From: Methylophilus sp. 14
GTDB taxonomy: Bacteria; Pseudomonadota; Gammaproteobacteria; Burkholderiales; Methylophilaceae
Length of the DNA stretch: 64,000 bases
Reading direction: 5' to 3'
Assembly: GCF_015354345.1 (NCBI RefSeq)
Contig: NZ_JADKYS010000003.1
Coordinates: forward strand, 464,856-528,855
Shown piece by piece: positions 44,970 to 54,527 of the stretch (position 1 is the stretch's first letter; each line of letters starts with the position of its first letter). A program made the position numbers and the translations under genes. The notes under the pieces were generated by a model, which saw only the letters and a list, made by a program, of their open reading frames with translations, was not told the origin of the DNA and made no database searches.

Positions 44970-46103
44970 CTAGTAGCGGATACGCGTGCGCCGCTGCGGA
45001 TCAGACTGATTATTGATGGTCACACTAAACGCGTTGACCGCAATCGTTTGCCGGGTAGCGGTCTGGATACGCACACGCCACTCCCCCGCGGTAAGGTTGG
45101 TTTTATAGGTATACCCCCGGTAGCCACTGTCGCGGCCGCCAGTGAGTGAAAAACCAGGCATGGAGACACTCACCCACTCCCCCTTCACTTTCTTCTGCCA
45201 GTCATGCAGCAGCTTGGTGTGCAAGCCTTGCGGCGCAAACACCGCTGAAAAACACACCAGTTTTTGCCCTTGTTGCAGGTAAAAATGGTCGCTATCGACC
45301 CGCCAAAACTGCCACCAGGGCGATTTTTCAACCGTCATCCAGTAACCTTCCGGTGACTTTTCGAGGTCATAAGCGATTACCACCGCCTGTTTCACCAATG
45401 GCACCGGTGGAATCATATCGGCGCGATAGGCCAGCATCAGCAGCCCGGCAATCACCCACACTGGCCAGATACGGCCTGCATGATGCGGTGCCCGCTGATA
45501 TAGCACATAAGTCACCGTCGCCCCCAGCACCGTGCTTAAATAAAACCAGGCCGCATGCACGCTGCCAAACAAAAATGGAAAAGCAAAGTTACACCACAAA
45601 ATCGTGCACAGGCCAAACATGCTCCAGCACAAGCTGAGGCGGCGGTACTCCCCCTCCATAAACTCATTGGCGACCAGCAATACGCCCAAGACCAACGTGA
45701 CGACCCACGCCAGGCCATAACTGGAGCTTTTAAAATAAAGGATGAACAATGCGCTGAGCAGGCTGCCGAATAAAAACTGTAATATCCAGTAGGGCCAGTC
45801 CTGCACGGTCCAGCGGGAAAGTTTACTCTGCAGCCACTGCCAGCTTAACAAGCGCTCGCCCATACGCCTGACCGAAGAGGAAGGCTCAGCCAACTGGTAC
45901 ATCAGCAACGCGGCCAGTAATAAATACCCGGCAAAAATCGCCATATCGGACAGCGCGACTTTTTTGCCTATGGTAATGGCATCCCAGACAAAGCCGCCGA
46001 TAAAAAAGGAAATCGGCAACACCATCCGGCTACGCGCCAGCCAGCGCGACAATCTGGAAGGCTGTTCAGTCTCGATAGGGCCAGTCTCAGTTGAGTTAGT
46101 CAT
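44970..46103 (-). CDS. Membrane protein with DUF2914-type C-terminal domain
   Basis: A 377-residue protein with about eight TM helices in residues 25-260, then a soluble C-terminal domain (about 270-377). That domain includes FSAVFAPQGLHTKLLHDWQKKVKGEWVSVSMPG and LTAGEWRVRIQTATRQTIAVNAFSV, which matches the DUF2914 pattern of a Trp-rich beta domain with the GEWRV motif. Function is unknown for the family. It lies alone, 7 bases from the convergent rlmJ stop. Confidence 0.75.
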   Translation of the reverse strand: MTNSTETGPIETEQPSRLSRWLARSRMVLPISFFIGGFVWDAITIGKKVALSDMAIFAGYLLLAALLMYQLAEPSSSVRRMGERLLSWQWLQSKLSRWTVQDWPYWILQFLFGSLLSALFILYFKSSSYGLAWVVTLVLGVLLVANEFMEGEYRRLSLCWSMFGLCTILWCNFAFPFLFGSVHAAWFYLSTVLGATVTYVLYQRAPHHAGRIWPVWVIAGLLMLAYRADMIPPVPLVKQAVVIAYDLEKSPEGYWMTVEKSPWWQFWRVDSDHFYLQQGQKLVCFSAVFAPQGLHTKLLHDWQKKVKGEWVSVSMPGFSLTGGRDSGYRGYTYKTNLTAGEWRVRIQTATRQTIAVNAFSVTINNQSDPQRRTRIRY

Positions 46104-46260
46104 GCAGATAAATCGATAAAAAGGTCAGAATATCGGCATTTTTATCACAGATGCCGTCAACCATACTATTATTTTGGGTTGCCAAAAGTAAACTTCCTTT
46201 GATAATCAAATCGAGCCTGCTAAAATTTAAGTTATCTTAAGAAAAGTCCGTTAACTATCA

Positions 46261-46292
46261 ATATAGGTTAGATTCCCCATATAGATTAGATT
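46261..46292. repeat. Tandem 14-base direct repeat upstream of the rpfC-like gene
   Basis: ATATAGGTTAGATT (46261-46274) and ATATAGATTAGATT (46279-46292) differ at one base and repeat with an 18-base period, about 50 bases before the ATG. Spaced direct repeats close to a start suggest binding sites for a regulator, though AT-rich chance similarity is possible. Confidence 0.5.
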
Positions 46293-46341
46293 TTTCCTGC
46301 GCCAGTACCGAGTAAGCGTATAACCCTGAACATGATTGAGC

Positions 46342-48591
46342 ATGCGAGATTTAGTTAGACAGTTAAAGCAGAAAGTGACAGAAATAAAGTCTATCAGTTA
46401 TGAAACTGAGCAGGCTCTCATCCGTGTTGTTTTCGTTAGTTTTATCACACTCTACCTTCTGGTCAATCACAGCAGTTTTGAGCCCGTATTACTTTGCCTG
46501 ATTTATTTGTGCCTGGGCTTTCTGATGTTATACAACATCCTGCAGAATCCGCAGAAAAATGAAAAGCGCCAGTGGACAGCCATGGTGATGGACATCACGG
46601 CGACCTCACTGGAACAAATGATTTCAGGCGCAATGGCTGGTGTGTTTATCGGCATTTACCTCTGGCTCATCATTGGTTATGGCTTGCGTTATGGCACCAA
46701 GTTTTTTAAAGGCTGTTACGTCTTCAGTCTGGTTGGTTTTAGCCTCACCCTCTATTTAAACCCCTACTGGAACCAGCATCAGCATTTAGCCTATGGCTTT
46801 TTACTGACCTTGTTACTAATCCCGCCTCATGCATTGCGCTTGCTGGTCAGCCTGGAAAAAGCCACCAAGGAGGCAGGACAAGCCAGTGAGGCGAAAACCA
46901 ATTTCCTGTCGAATATCAGCCATGAAATGCGCACGCCGCTGAACGGCATTATTGGTGCCAGTGAATTAATCGCGCAAACCAAGCTGGATAGCAAACAGTC
47001 TGAACTACTTAAAATGGTAGGCACCTCAGCCTCCAGCCTGAAAAAGCTGATTAATGACGTACTCGATATCAGCAAAATCGAAAAAGGAAAAGTGGAGCTG
47101 GAAGAAATCACCTTCTTCCTGCCGGACCTGATCCAGCGCCTGCAACTGATGTTCCAGATTGAGGTTGAACGCAAGCAATTATGGCTCAGATTCCATCTTG
47201 ATCCGCTGGTAGAACGCCATTATGTGGGCAGCATGCACCATCTCGAGCAGGTGTTAACCAACCTGATCGCCAACGCCATTAAATTTACCCAGCACGGTGG
47301 GGTCGATGTTGTGGTTAGCGTGATGCAGGGGCATGCCGACATGAGCAAGCTCAGCTTCCGTATTCGCGATACTGGTATCGGCATTAAAAGCGACGCCTTG
47401 CCATTGATTTTTGATAGCTTCACCCAGGCAGACAGCAGTATTACCAGGCGCTATGGCGGTACGGGTTTGGGCACTTCTATTGCCAAACAGCTGGTTGAAG
47501 TCATGGGCGGTAAAATAAGCGTCACCAGCCAGGAAAATGTTGGTACGACCTTTGTGGTGAGCCTGCCGCTGATACATGCAGTTGCGTCTGCGCCGCAGGC
47601 GGTGAACGAAATCAACCTGGATAGCCAGTCAAATGTGGTGCCATTAAGCAGCCACACTAAATTCCGCAAAAAAATTCGCGTGTTGATTGCGGATGACAAT
47701 GTGGTCAACCGCCTGATCCTGAACGAAACTCTGCAAAGAATGCACTGCGTGGTCAAAGCAGTAGACAACGGCGATGCCGCGCTGGACGCATTGGAACATC
47801 ATCAGTTCGACTTGATGATCCTCGATTACAACATGCCGGAAATGAACGGCCTTGAGGTGTTTAACATCCACAATGCTCTGCCTGGCAGCAAACCGATCAG
47901 GACCGTGATCCTGACGGCAGATGCGACTAAAACCACCCAAGACCGCTGTTTACGCGCCGGTGTGTATCAAGTATTGACCAAGCCTGTGGTTTCAAGACAA
48001 ATTCAAAGCCTGATCGAAGCTATCGCCAGCACGATAGAAACTGAACAGGTCGCGCAAGTGGCGCCTATCAGACGTAGAAAACCTAAAAACACAGCCGCCG
48101 AATCAGCAGAAGCCACACCTGTAGCGCCCGCTTTTATCGAATCAAGATCCCCTGATTCGCCGATGAGGACGGCAAAACCTGCCTCTACACCTAGTCCCAA
48201 AATCGCCAGCATCAGCCCAACCGTTGAACCATTGCTGGATGATGACCGCATGGCACACTTGTTAAAACTGGGTGGCGGCGAAGCATTCCTGCACAAACTC
48301 ATCACAGAGTTCATTGACTCCACCGATGTCTTGCTGCGCGCGCTGGGTAAAGCAAGCCTTGATTTAAACTTCGAGCAAGTCCATAAACTGGCGCATGAGT
48401 TGGCTGGCGAATCGGCCAACATGGGCCTGATTCCACTCAGCAAACTCAGCCGCCATTTACTGGGGTTGAGCATGGAGGATGCCCAGACTATTTCCGGCCT
48501 CTATCAGGCCGTGGCAGACTGTTATGAAGAGACGCGCACGCAATTGCAACAACATCGCAGCAAGCTCTCTTCCAAACGTTCTCATAAATAG
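46342..48591 (+). CDS. RpfC-like hybrid sensor histidine kinase (DSF sensor)
   Basis: From the ATG at 46342 the product is 749 residues. Residues about 25-170 contain several TM helices with the IYLWLIIGYGLRYGTKFF segment that is typical of the RpfC sensor region. The HisKA phospho-acceptor is H194 (SNISHEMRTPLNGI), followed by an ATPase domain (NLIANAIKFTQ, DTGIGI, GGTGLGTSIAKQL). A receiver domain has D495 (LMILDYNMPEMNGL). A C-terminal Hpt domain has H685 (KLAHELAGESANMGL). This order is that of Xanthomonas RpfC, which senses diffusible signal factor. It converges on the rpfF-like gene 23 bases away. No rpfG-type HD-GYP regulator is in the window. Confidence 0.88.
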   Translation: MRDLVRQLKQKVTEIKSISYETEQALIRVVFVSFITLYLLVNHSSFEPVLLCLIYLCLGFLMLYNILQNPQKNEKRQWTAMVMDITATSLEQMISGAMAGVFIGIYLWLIIGYGLRYGTKFFKGCYVFSLVGFSLTLYLNPYWNQHQHLAYGFLLTLLLIPPHALRLLVSLEKATKEAGQASEAKTNFLSNISHEMRTPLNGIIGASELIAQTKLDSKQSELLKMVGTSASSLKKLINDVLDISKIEKGKVELEEITFFLPDLIQRLQLMFQIEVERKQLWLRFHLDPLVERHYVGSMHHLEQVLTNLIANAIKFTQHGGVDVVVSVMQGHADMSKLSFRIRDTGIGIKSDALPLIFDSFTQADSSITRRYGGTGLGTSIAKQLVEVMGGKISVTSQENVGTTFVVSLPLIHAVASAPQAVNEINLDSQSNVVPLSSHTKFRKKIRVLIADDNVVNRLILNETLQRMHCVVKAVDNGDAALDALEHHQFDLMILDYNMPEMNGLEVFNIHNALPGSKPIRTVILTADATKTTQDRCLRAGVYQVLTKPVVSRQIQSLIEAIASTIETEQVAQVAPIRRRKPKNTAAESAEATPVAPAFIESRSPDSPMRTAKPASTPSPKIASISPTVEPLLDDDRMAHLLKLGGGEAFLHKLITEFIDSTDVLLRALGKASLDLNFEQVHKLAHELAGESANMGLIPLSKLSRHLLGLSMEDAQTISGLYQAVADCYEETRTQLQQHRSKLSSKRSHK

Positions 48592-48614
48592 CCGGGCACC
48601 TGCGCTGCTACACA

Positions 48615-49583
48615 CTACTGATTCACTGCCATATGATGGTCTACTGGCAATACCAGCGGCTGTTGTGGCGCAACATCACTCACCTGCGCTTCATTAGGAA
48701 ACAACCGTGACTGGGCACGATAAAAGCGATCCATCACCTTCAAGTCCCGCTCTGTCAGCCGCAAGGCGTTTTCCACCCACACATCGACAATATCCTTGAG
48801 CTCATCGTAAGTTAAAGGATTGATTCTCGCCTTGGCCTTCTGCGCCGACAAAAAGCCTTCTGCACGTTTGTTATTTTTATGAATGAAGTCCTGCACGGCC
48901 TGCTCGCCTTCCCCTTCGTCAACCACGATGTCAATCAGCCCCATTTGCAGGCACTCTTCGGCCGTGTAACGCTCGCAACCGAGAATCATTTTATCTGCCA
49001 CCGCAATCCCCGCTTTTCGTGCAATAAAGCTGTAAGCACCCATGCCTGGAATCATGTTAAAAAATAACTCTGGAAAGCAGAATACGGATTGTTTTTCAGC
49101 AATCAGCACGTCACTGGTCATCGCGGCCTCAATGCCGGCGCCTAGCACTTCGCCTTGCAACAGTGAGATTTTAGTCACGTGATCCAGCTGAAAACGGAAT
49201 GCGCGCTGGGCTACCACATCAATACTCAGCTTGGCATAGGCCTGCAATTGCGCCCTGTCCTGCTGGCGGATGGCAGCGGCCATTTTTTGCAAATCACCGC
49301 CCATATTGAAATAGCCTGGCGTGGCGGATGCAAAGACGGAATAACGGATAGGCAATACGGTGTCGGCATCAGCCTGGACATAACCGCCACTGCGCTGGAT
49401 ATCAGCATGGTGCTCATGCAAGTGCATGAGTAACTCATGATTAATGCAGGGAATGCGCTGTGGTTGGTGTATATAACTCCATAACGCCTGTTGCTCCGCA
49501 TCAAAACGGCAAAATACCTGACCGTAATCATGTGACAGCAAACGTTGTTGATAGTTAACCAAGCCTTGTTCGAACGGTTTCAT
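48615..49583 (-). CDS. RpfF-like DSF synthase (crotonase superfamily)
   Basis: From the ATG at 49583, with AAAGGAG just upstream, the product is 322 residues. It has FNMGGDLQKMAAAIRQQD and the two active-site Glu of RpfF at E152 (GEVLGAGIEAAM) and E172 (FPELFFNMIPGMGAYSF). Their spacing of 20 is the same as E141/E161 in Xanthomonas RpfF. The end region VDVWVENALRLTERDLKVMDRFYRAQSR also matches. RpfF makes cis-2-unsaturated fatty acid signals from acyl-ACP through combined dehydratase and thioesterase steps. Pairing with the rpfC-like sensor strongly supports this over a generic enoyl-CoA hydratase. Confidence 0.9.
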   Translation of the reverse strand: MKPFEQGLVNYQQRLLSHDYGQVFCRFDAEQQALWSYIHQPQRIPCINHELLMHLHEHHADIQRSGGYVQADADTVLPIRYSVFASATPGYFNMGGDLQKMAAAIRQQDRAQLQAYAKLSIDVVAQRAFRFQLDHVTKISLLQGEVLGAGIEAAMTSDVLIAEKQSVFCFPELFFNMIPGMGAYSFIARKAGIAVADKMILGCERYTAEECLQMGLIDIVVDEGEGEQAVQDFIHKNNKRAEGFLSAQKAKARINPLTYDELKDIVDVWVENALRLTERDLKVMDRFYRAQSRLFPNEAQVSDVAPQQPLVLPVDHHMAVNQ

Positions 49584-49752
49584 GAACTTCTCCTTTGACA
49601 TTGAAAATGTATTGAATGAATCAGTGGTATTGACGTGCCGCTAAAGCGAGTCGTTGACGTCAGCAAATACATCATAATCAAAACAGAAGGAGGCGGTGAG
49701 CAGGCCTCTCAGGTTTTACAGTTGCAAGGATATGTCCTGCCCTAAAAACAAC

Positions 49753-49774
49753 AAAGGGGGCAGATGCCCCCTTT
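49753..49774 (-). terminator. Intrinsic terminator of acnB
   Basis: AAAGGGGGC / GCCCCCTTT with a 4-base loop, followed on the minus strand by a T-rich run (TGTTGTTTTT), lies 28 bases after the acnB stop. Confidence 0.88.
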
Positions 49775-49801
49775 GCTCTTTACTCAGGTGATTAACAACC
49801 G

Positions 49802-52381
49802 TTAGGCTGTTTCTTTAATTGGAATAATTTTTTTCACGTTTTCCAAAGAGCCCGCGTACTGGGTCATCTGGTTAAAGTTGAGATATTTATAAATCTCAGC
49901 CGTATTGGTCAGCTTGCTACCCAGGGTGTCCATGTACTCTTGCATGGTCGGCATACGGCCCAATTTGGCACATACGGCCGCCAGCTCAGCAGAGCCCAGG
50001 TAAACACGTGCGTCTTTACCCATGCGGTTATCAAAGTTACGCGTAGAAGTTGAGAAGACGGTGGCCTTGTCTGCCACGCGTGCCTGGTTACCCATGCACA
50101 AAGAGCAGCCTGGCACTTCAGTACGCGCGCCTGCAACGCCAAAGGTAGAGTAGACGCCTTCTGCACGCAGTTGTGCTTCATCCATACGGGTCGGCGGCGC
50201 AATCCACAAACGGGTCGGAATACCACCGGCGCCTTCGAGCACTTTACTGGCGGCACGGTAATGACCGATATTGGTCATGCAGCTACCAATAAATACTTCA
50301 TCAATTTTGTCACCGACCACCTCAGACAATGGCTTGATGTCGTCCGGGTCATTCGGGCAAGCCACCAGTGGCTCTTTAATATCGGCGAGATCAATTTCGA
50401 TCACATGCGCATACTCGGCATCGGTGTCTGGTTGCAGCAACTCCGGTTTTTCCAGCCAGGCTTTCATGCTGGCAATGCGGCGCTCCAGCGTTCGTGCATC
50501 AGCATAACCATTTTCGATCATGTTCTGCATCAGCACGATGTTGGAGTTGAGGAACTCAATGACAGGCTCTTTATTCAGCAGCACGGTACAACCGTTGGCA
50601 GAGCGCTCGGCAGAGGCATCTGCCAGCTCAAATGCCTGCTCAACTTTCAAGTCAGGCAAACCTTCAATTTCAAGTACACGGCCGTTAAATACGTTTTTCT
50701 TGCCTTGTTTGCCAACGGTCAGCGTGCCTTCCTTGATTGCAGCATAAGGAATCGCATTGACCAGGTCGCGCAAGGTGATGCCAGGTTGCATTTCACCTTT
50801 AAAGCGCACCAAGACAGATTCCGGCATATCCAGCGGCATGGCGCCGGTGGCTGCGGCAAATGCCACCAGACCAGAACCTGCCGGGAAGCTGATGCCGATC
50901 GGGAAACGGGTATGGGAGTCACCGCCAGTACCTACAGTATCTGGCAAGATCAGGCGGTTGAGCCAGGAGTGAATCACACCATCACCGGCGCGCAAGCTGA
51001 CGCCACCGCGGCTGGACATAAACTCAGGCAACTCATGTTGCAGCTTGATGTCGACTGGTTTCGGGTAAGCCGCTGTATGGCAGAAGCTCTGCATGACCAA
51101 GTCAGCACTAAAGCCCAGGCAAGCCAGTTCTTTGAGCTCGTCACGCGTCATGCCGCCAGTCGTATCCTGTGAACCAACAGTGGTCGCTTTGGGTTCGCAA
51201 TAAGTCCCTGGGCGCACGCCCACACCTTCAGGCAAGCCACAGGCACGACCCACCATTTTTTGTGCCAGTGTGTAGCCCTTGCCAGTCTCTTTGGCCGGAA
51301 CGGATTTGATAAAGGTATCGGTGTCGCCCAAGCCTAACGCCTTACGCGCATTAGCCGTCAGGCCGCGGCCAATAATCAACGGAATACGGCCGCCCGCGCG
51401 CACTTCATCTGGCAAGGTGACCGGGTTCATTTCAAACGTAGACAGCAACTCGCCTGCTTCGCTGAATACTTTGCCTTCAAACGGCTTGATCACAATCACG
51501 TCGCCGGTATTCAATTTGGACACGTCGCACTGCAATGGTAAGGCACCGGAGTCTTCCGCCGTGTTGAAAAAGATAGGCGCAATTTTGCTGCCAATGACCA
51601 CACCACCCGTCCGTTTGTTAGGAATAAACGGAATGTCGTCGCCCATCCACCACTGCACGGAGTTAATCGCTGACTTACGGGAAGAGCCGGTACCGACCAC
51701 GTCGCCGACATAAGCCAATGGCAAACCTTTTTGCTTGAGGCTTTCAATCGTGCTTAAACCGTCGGTCATGCGGTTGATCAACATGGCTTTGGCATGCAAT
51801 GGAATATCCGGGCGGCTCCAGGCATCTTGCGCCGGGCTCAGGTCATCAGTGTTGGTTTCGCCATCCAGCTTGAATACAACAACTTTGATTTCTGCAGCCA
51901 GGGCTGGCTTGCTGGTAAACCATTCGGCATTCGCCCAGGCCGTCATCAAAGTTTTGGCGTGCAGGTTACCGGCTTTCATCTTGGCATCCACATCGTGGAA
52001 AGCATCAAACATCAGGATAGTGGTCGACAAGGCTTTGACCGCATGGGCAGCCATCGGCGTATCCAGCAAGGCCACCAAAGCCTGTACATTGTAGCCACCC
52101 AGCATGGTGCCCAGCAGTTCAACCGCGCGTTCTGCACTCACCAATGGCGAGCTGGCTTTTGCGTTGGCAACATCTGCCAAAAACGCGGCTTTGACATACG
52201 CCGCCTGGTCAACGCCTGCCGGAATACGATTTTCCAGCAAATCGACCAATAAGGCTTCCTGGCCCGCAGGCGGGGCTTTCAGCAACTCGACCAAGGCAGC
52301 GACTTGTTCTGCATTGAGGGGTAAAGGAGGCAGGTTTTGCGCAGCGCGCTCTTTAACGTGGGTATCGTATGCTTGTAACAT
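49802..52381 (-). CDS. acnB: Aconitate hydratase B
   Basis: The 859-residue bifunctional aconitase/2-methylisocitrate dehydratase of the TCA (and methylcitrate) cycle. The N-terminal HEAT-like domain is followed by the swivel domain, and then the Fe-S core. Cluster ligands are visible in [18 protein letters not shown] and [15 protein letters not shown]. Other landmarks are [28 protein letters not shown] and [12 protein letters not shown]. The length is exactly that of AcnB. An 8-bp inverted repeat and a TATAAT lie upstream. Confidence 0.97.
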   Translation of the reverse strand: MLQAYDTHVKERAAQNLPPLPLNAEQVAALVELLKAPPAGQEALLVDLLENRIPAGVDQAAYVKAAFLADVANAKASSPLVSAERAVELLGTMLGGYNVQALVALLDTPMAAHAVKALSTTILMFDAFHDVDAKMKAGNLHAKTLMTAWANAEWFTSKPALAAEIKVVVFKLDGETNTDDLSPAQDAWSRPDIPLHAKAMLINRMTDGLSTIESLKQKGLPLAYVGDVVGTGSSRKSAINSVQWWMGDDIPFIPNKRTGGVVIGSKIAPIFFNTAEDSGALPLQCDVSKLNTGDVIVIKPFEGKVFSEAGELLSTFEMNPVTLPDEVRAGGRIPLIIGRGLTANARKALGLGDTDTFIKSVPAKETGKGYTLAQKMVGRACGLPEGVGVRPGTYCEPKATTVGSQDTTGGMTRDELKELACLGFSADLVMQSFCHTAAYPKPVDIKLQHELPEFMSSRGGVSLRAGDGVIHSWLNRLILPDTVGTGGDSHTRFPIGISFPAGSGLVAFAAATGAMPLDMPESVLVRFKGEMQPGITLRDLVNAIPYAAIKEGTLTVGKQGKKNVFNGRVLEIEGLPDLKVEQAFELADASAERSANGCTVLLNKEPVIEFLNSNIVLMQNMIENGYADARTLERRIASMKAWLEKPELLQPDTDAEYAHVIEIDLADIKEPLVACPNDPDDIKPLSEVVGDKIDEVFIGSCMTNIGHYRAASKVLEGAGGIPTRLWIAPPTRMDEAQLRAEGVYSTFGVAGARTEVPGCSLCMGNQARVADKATVFSTSTRNFDNRMGKDARVYLGSAELAAVCAKLGRMPTMQEYMDTLGSKLTNTAEIYKYLNFNQMTQYAGSLENVKKIIPIKETA

Positions 52382-52504
52382 GATGTGTAGGCTCTATCAA
52401 TAAAACAAAGTCGGGGAATGGGCCAGTACTGTTTTCTGATTAAAAAACTAGCGATTGGCCGCGAGGATCTCTTCTCGCTTGATTATAATCCAGTCCATCC
52501 GCCA

Positions 52505-52528
52505 GAATGTTAACTGCTTGTAACATTC
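52505..52528. promoter_or_regulatory. Inverted repeat in the acnB upstream region
   Basis: GAATGTTA and TAACATTC are perfect 8-base arms with an 8-base spacer. On the minus strand a TATAAT (about 52483-52488) follows, so the repeat would cover the -35 area of an acnB promoter and could be an operator. No regulator is assigned. Confidence 0.4.
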
Positions 52529-52582
52529 CGGCAATTGATGCAAATGACAGCCGCCGACAGCAACAAAACAACACTCCTGCGG

Positions 52583-52912
52583 TCAGCGCGTACTGTCTCC
52601 ATATAACTCTTTGGCAAATGGGGTACTGCAACTCTTACCCTGGGCAGACGACTCCCATTTATCCAGTAATTCTTTCTGGTAGCCTTTACCATGCTGCTTT
52701 TCCAGGTAGGCACGCACTTCAAACACATCGGCAAAACCGTTGTGGTCAGTGTCCATCAAAGCCACCTGATCCTCCAGCGTCGGCCCGCCATAGCGGCCGC
52801 TGCTATCGGTAAAATACTCTAGCGCAGACTCGGCATACGCAGGCAAACTGAGACTGATGGCCAAACCGGCCATCAAACCCATTACCCCAGTGTTTATTTT
52901 TATCATACTCAC
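52583..52912 (-). CDS. Secreted EF-hand protein
   Basis: A 109-residue protein with a signal peptide (hydrophobic MGLMAGLAISLSLPAYA, cleavage near residue 27) and one canonical EF-hand calcium loop DTDHNGFADVFE, with Asp, Asp, Asn, Asp and Glu at the coordinating positions. The rest is charged with a Cys near residue 94. It is probably periplasmic. Function is unknown; it is unrelated to its acnB and fumarase neighbours as far as the sequence shows. Confidence 0.82.
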   Translation of the reverse strand: MSMIKINTGVMGLMAGLAISLSLPAYAESALEYFTDSSGRYGGPTLEDQVALMDTDHNGFADVFEVRAYLEKQHGKGYQKELLDKWESSAQGKSCSTPFAKELYGDSTR

Positions 52913-52996
52913 TCCATGATGACATTTAGTCGTATGACGTATCTTTCACCAATTCGTGCGCCCTCTCAGTGATTGCGCTCACATTACTGGCGGCGA

Positions 52997-54502
52997 TTAA
53001 ACGGCTTGTAAGGCAATGGTTTTCTTCCATTGTGCCGGGCCGGTCTGATGCACGGATTCACCATCGGCGCTGACCGCCACCGTCACCGGCATATCAACCA
53101 CCTCAAACTCATAGATTGCCTCCATGCCTAACTCTGCAAAGGCCAGCACACGCGACTTTTTAATCGCCTTGCTGACCAGGTAAGCAGCGCCACCGACAGC
53201 CATCAGGTACACTGACTTGTGTTTGGCGATTTCAACCAACGCCTCTTCCCCGCGTTCGGCTTTACCGATGGAGCCTAACAAGCCGGTGTTGAGCATCATA
53301 TCGGTATAGCTATCCATACGCGTTGCTGTCGTTGGGCCTGCTGGGCCAACGGCCTCATCGCGCACCGCATCTACCGGGCCGACGTAGTAAATAAACTTGT
53401 TGGTGAAATCCACCGGCAAGGGCTCACCCTTGGCCAGCATGGTTTGTATGCGTTTGTGCGCCGCATCCCGACCTGTCAGGATTTTGCCGGTGAGCAACAA
53501 GGTATCACCGGTTTTCCAGGTCTGTGTTTCTTCACGCGTCACGGTTTCCAGGTTCACGCGTTTGGCTTGCGGACTGGGCGCCCAGTGCACATCTGGATAC
53601 ACCTCGGCACTCGGTGGCGTCAGTTCAGCCACGCCAGAACCATCCAGCGTAAAGTGCACATGCCGTGTCGCCGCACAGTTAGGGATAATTGCCACCGGCA
53701 AACTAGCGGCATGGGTGGGATAATCCAGTATTTTCACATCGAGCACGGTCGTCAAACCGCCCAGACCTTGCGCGCCTATGCCTAGCTGATTGACCTTTTC
53801 ATACAGCTCCAGCCGCAACTCTTCTATGCGATTTTGCGCGCCACGTGCCTGCAACGCCTGGATATCAATCGGCGCCATCAGTGACTCTTTGGCCAGCAGC
53901 ATGGCTTTTTCCGCACTGCCGCCTATGCCTATACCCAGCATGCCGGGCGGGCACCAGCCCGCGCCCATCTCTGGCACGACCTCCAGCACCCAGTCGACGA
54001 TGCTTTCGTTCGGGTTCAACATCGCCAATTTAGATTTATTCTCAGAGCCGCCACCTTTTGCCGCAATCTGGATATCGACGGTATCCCCGGTCACCATCTC
54101 AATATGGGTAATGGCTGGTGTGTTATCGCGTGTATTTTTACGCGCGCCTGCCGGGTCATTCACAATCGAGGCGCGCAAGGTATTATCGGGATGCAGATAC
54201 GCGCGGCGCACGCCTTCATTGACCATTTCTTCAATGGTCATATCGCCTTCAAAGCGTGCCTGCATGCCAACCTTGATAAACGCCACCACAATGCCGGTAT
54301 CCTGGCACAAAGGTCGCTTACCCTCAGCGCACATACGTGAATTGGTCAAAATCTGTGCAATGGCATCTTTGGCAGCAGGCGATGCTTCTTTTTCGTAGGC
54401 ACTGGCCAGCGCCCGGATATAGTCTTCCGGATGGTAGTAAGAGATATATTGCAAGGCATCGGCAATACTCTCGATAAAGTCTTGGGTTTTAATCAGGGCC
54501 AT
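52997..54502 (-). CDS. Fumarate hydratase, class I (iron-sulfur)
   Basis: A 501-residue class I fumarase (4Fe-4S, FumA-type) converting fumarate to malate. Visible conserved regions are KRPLCQDTGIVVAFIK and IIPNCAATRHVHFTLDGSG, both with candidate cluster Cys. Also present are GGSENKSKLAML, GWCPPGMLGIGIGGSAEKAM, and the C-terminal domain with VDFTNKFIYYVGPVDAVRDEAVGPAGPTTATRMD. The ATG at 54502 is preferred over a start inside the upstream gene. It follows the acyl-CoA synthetase gene by 25 bases, probably as one transcript. Confidence 0.95.
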   Translation of the reverse strand: MALIKTQDFIESIADALQYISYYHPEDYIRALASAYEKEASPAAKDAIAQILTNSRMCAEGKRPLCQDTGIVVAFIKVGMQARFEGDMTIEEMVNEGVRRAYLHPDNTLRASIVNDPAGARKNTRDNTPAITHIEMVTGDTVDIQIAAKGGGSENKSKLAMLNPNESIVDWVLEVVPEMGAGWCPPGMLGIGIGGSAEKAMLLAKESLMAPIDIQALQARGAQNRIEELRLELYEKVNQLGIGAQGLGGLTTVLDVKILDYPTHAASLPVAIIPNCAATRHVHFTLDGSGVAELTPPSAEVYPDVHWAPSPQAKRVNLETVTREETQTWKTGDTLLLTGKILTGRDAAHKRIQTMLAKGEPLPVDFTNKFIYYVGPVDAVRDEAVGPAGPTTATRMDSYTDMMLNTGLLGSIGKAERGEEALVEIAKHKSVYLMAVGGAAYLVSKAIKKSRVLAFAELGMEAIYEFEVVDMPVTVAVSADGESVHQTGPAQWKKTIALQAV

Positions 54503-54527
54503 GAGGTTTTCTTTAACGCGACTGCAT

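Noticed and set aside
50171-51172. 333-codon frame antisense to acnB
   Set aside because: It lies wholly inside the conserved acnB gene, and its His/Gln/Arg-rich product is typical of a shadow frame.
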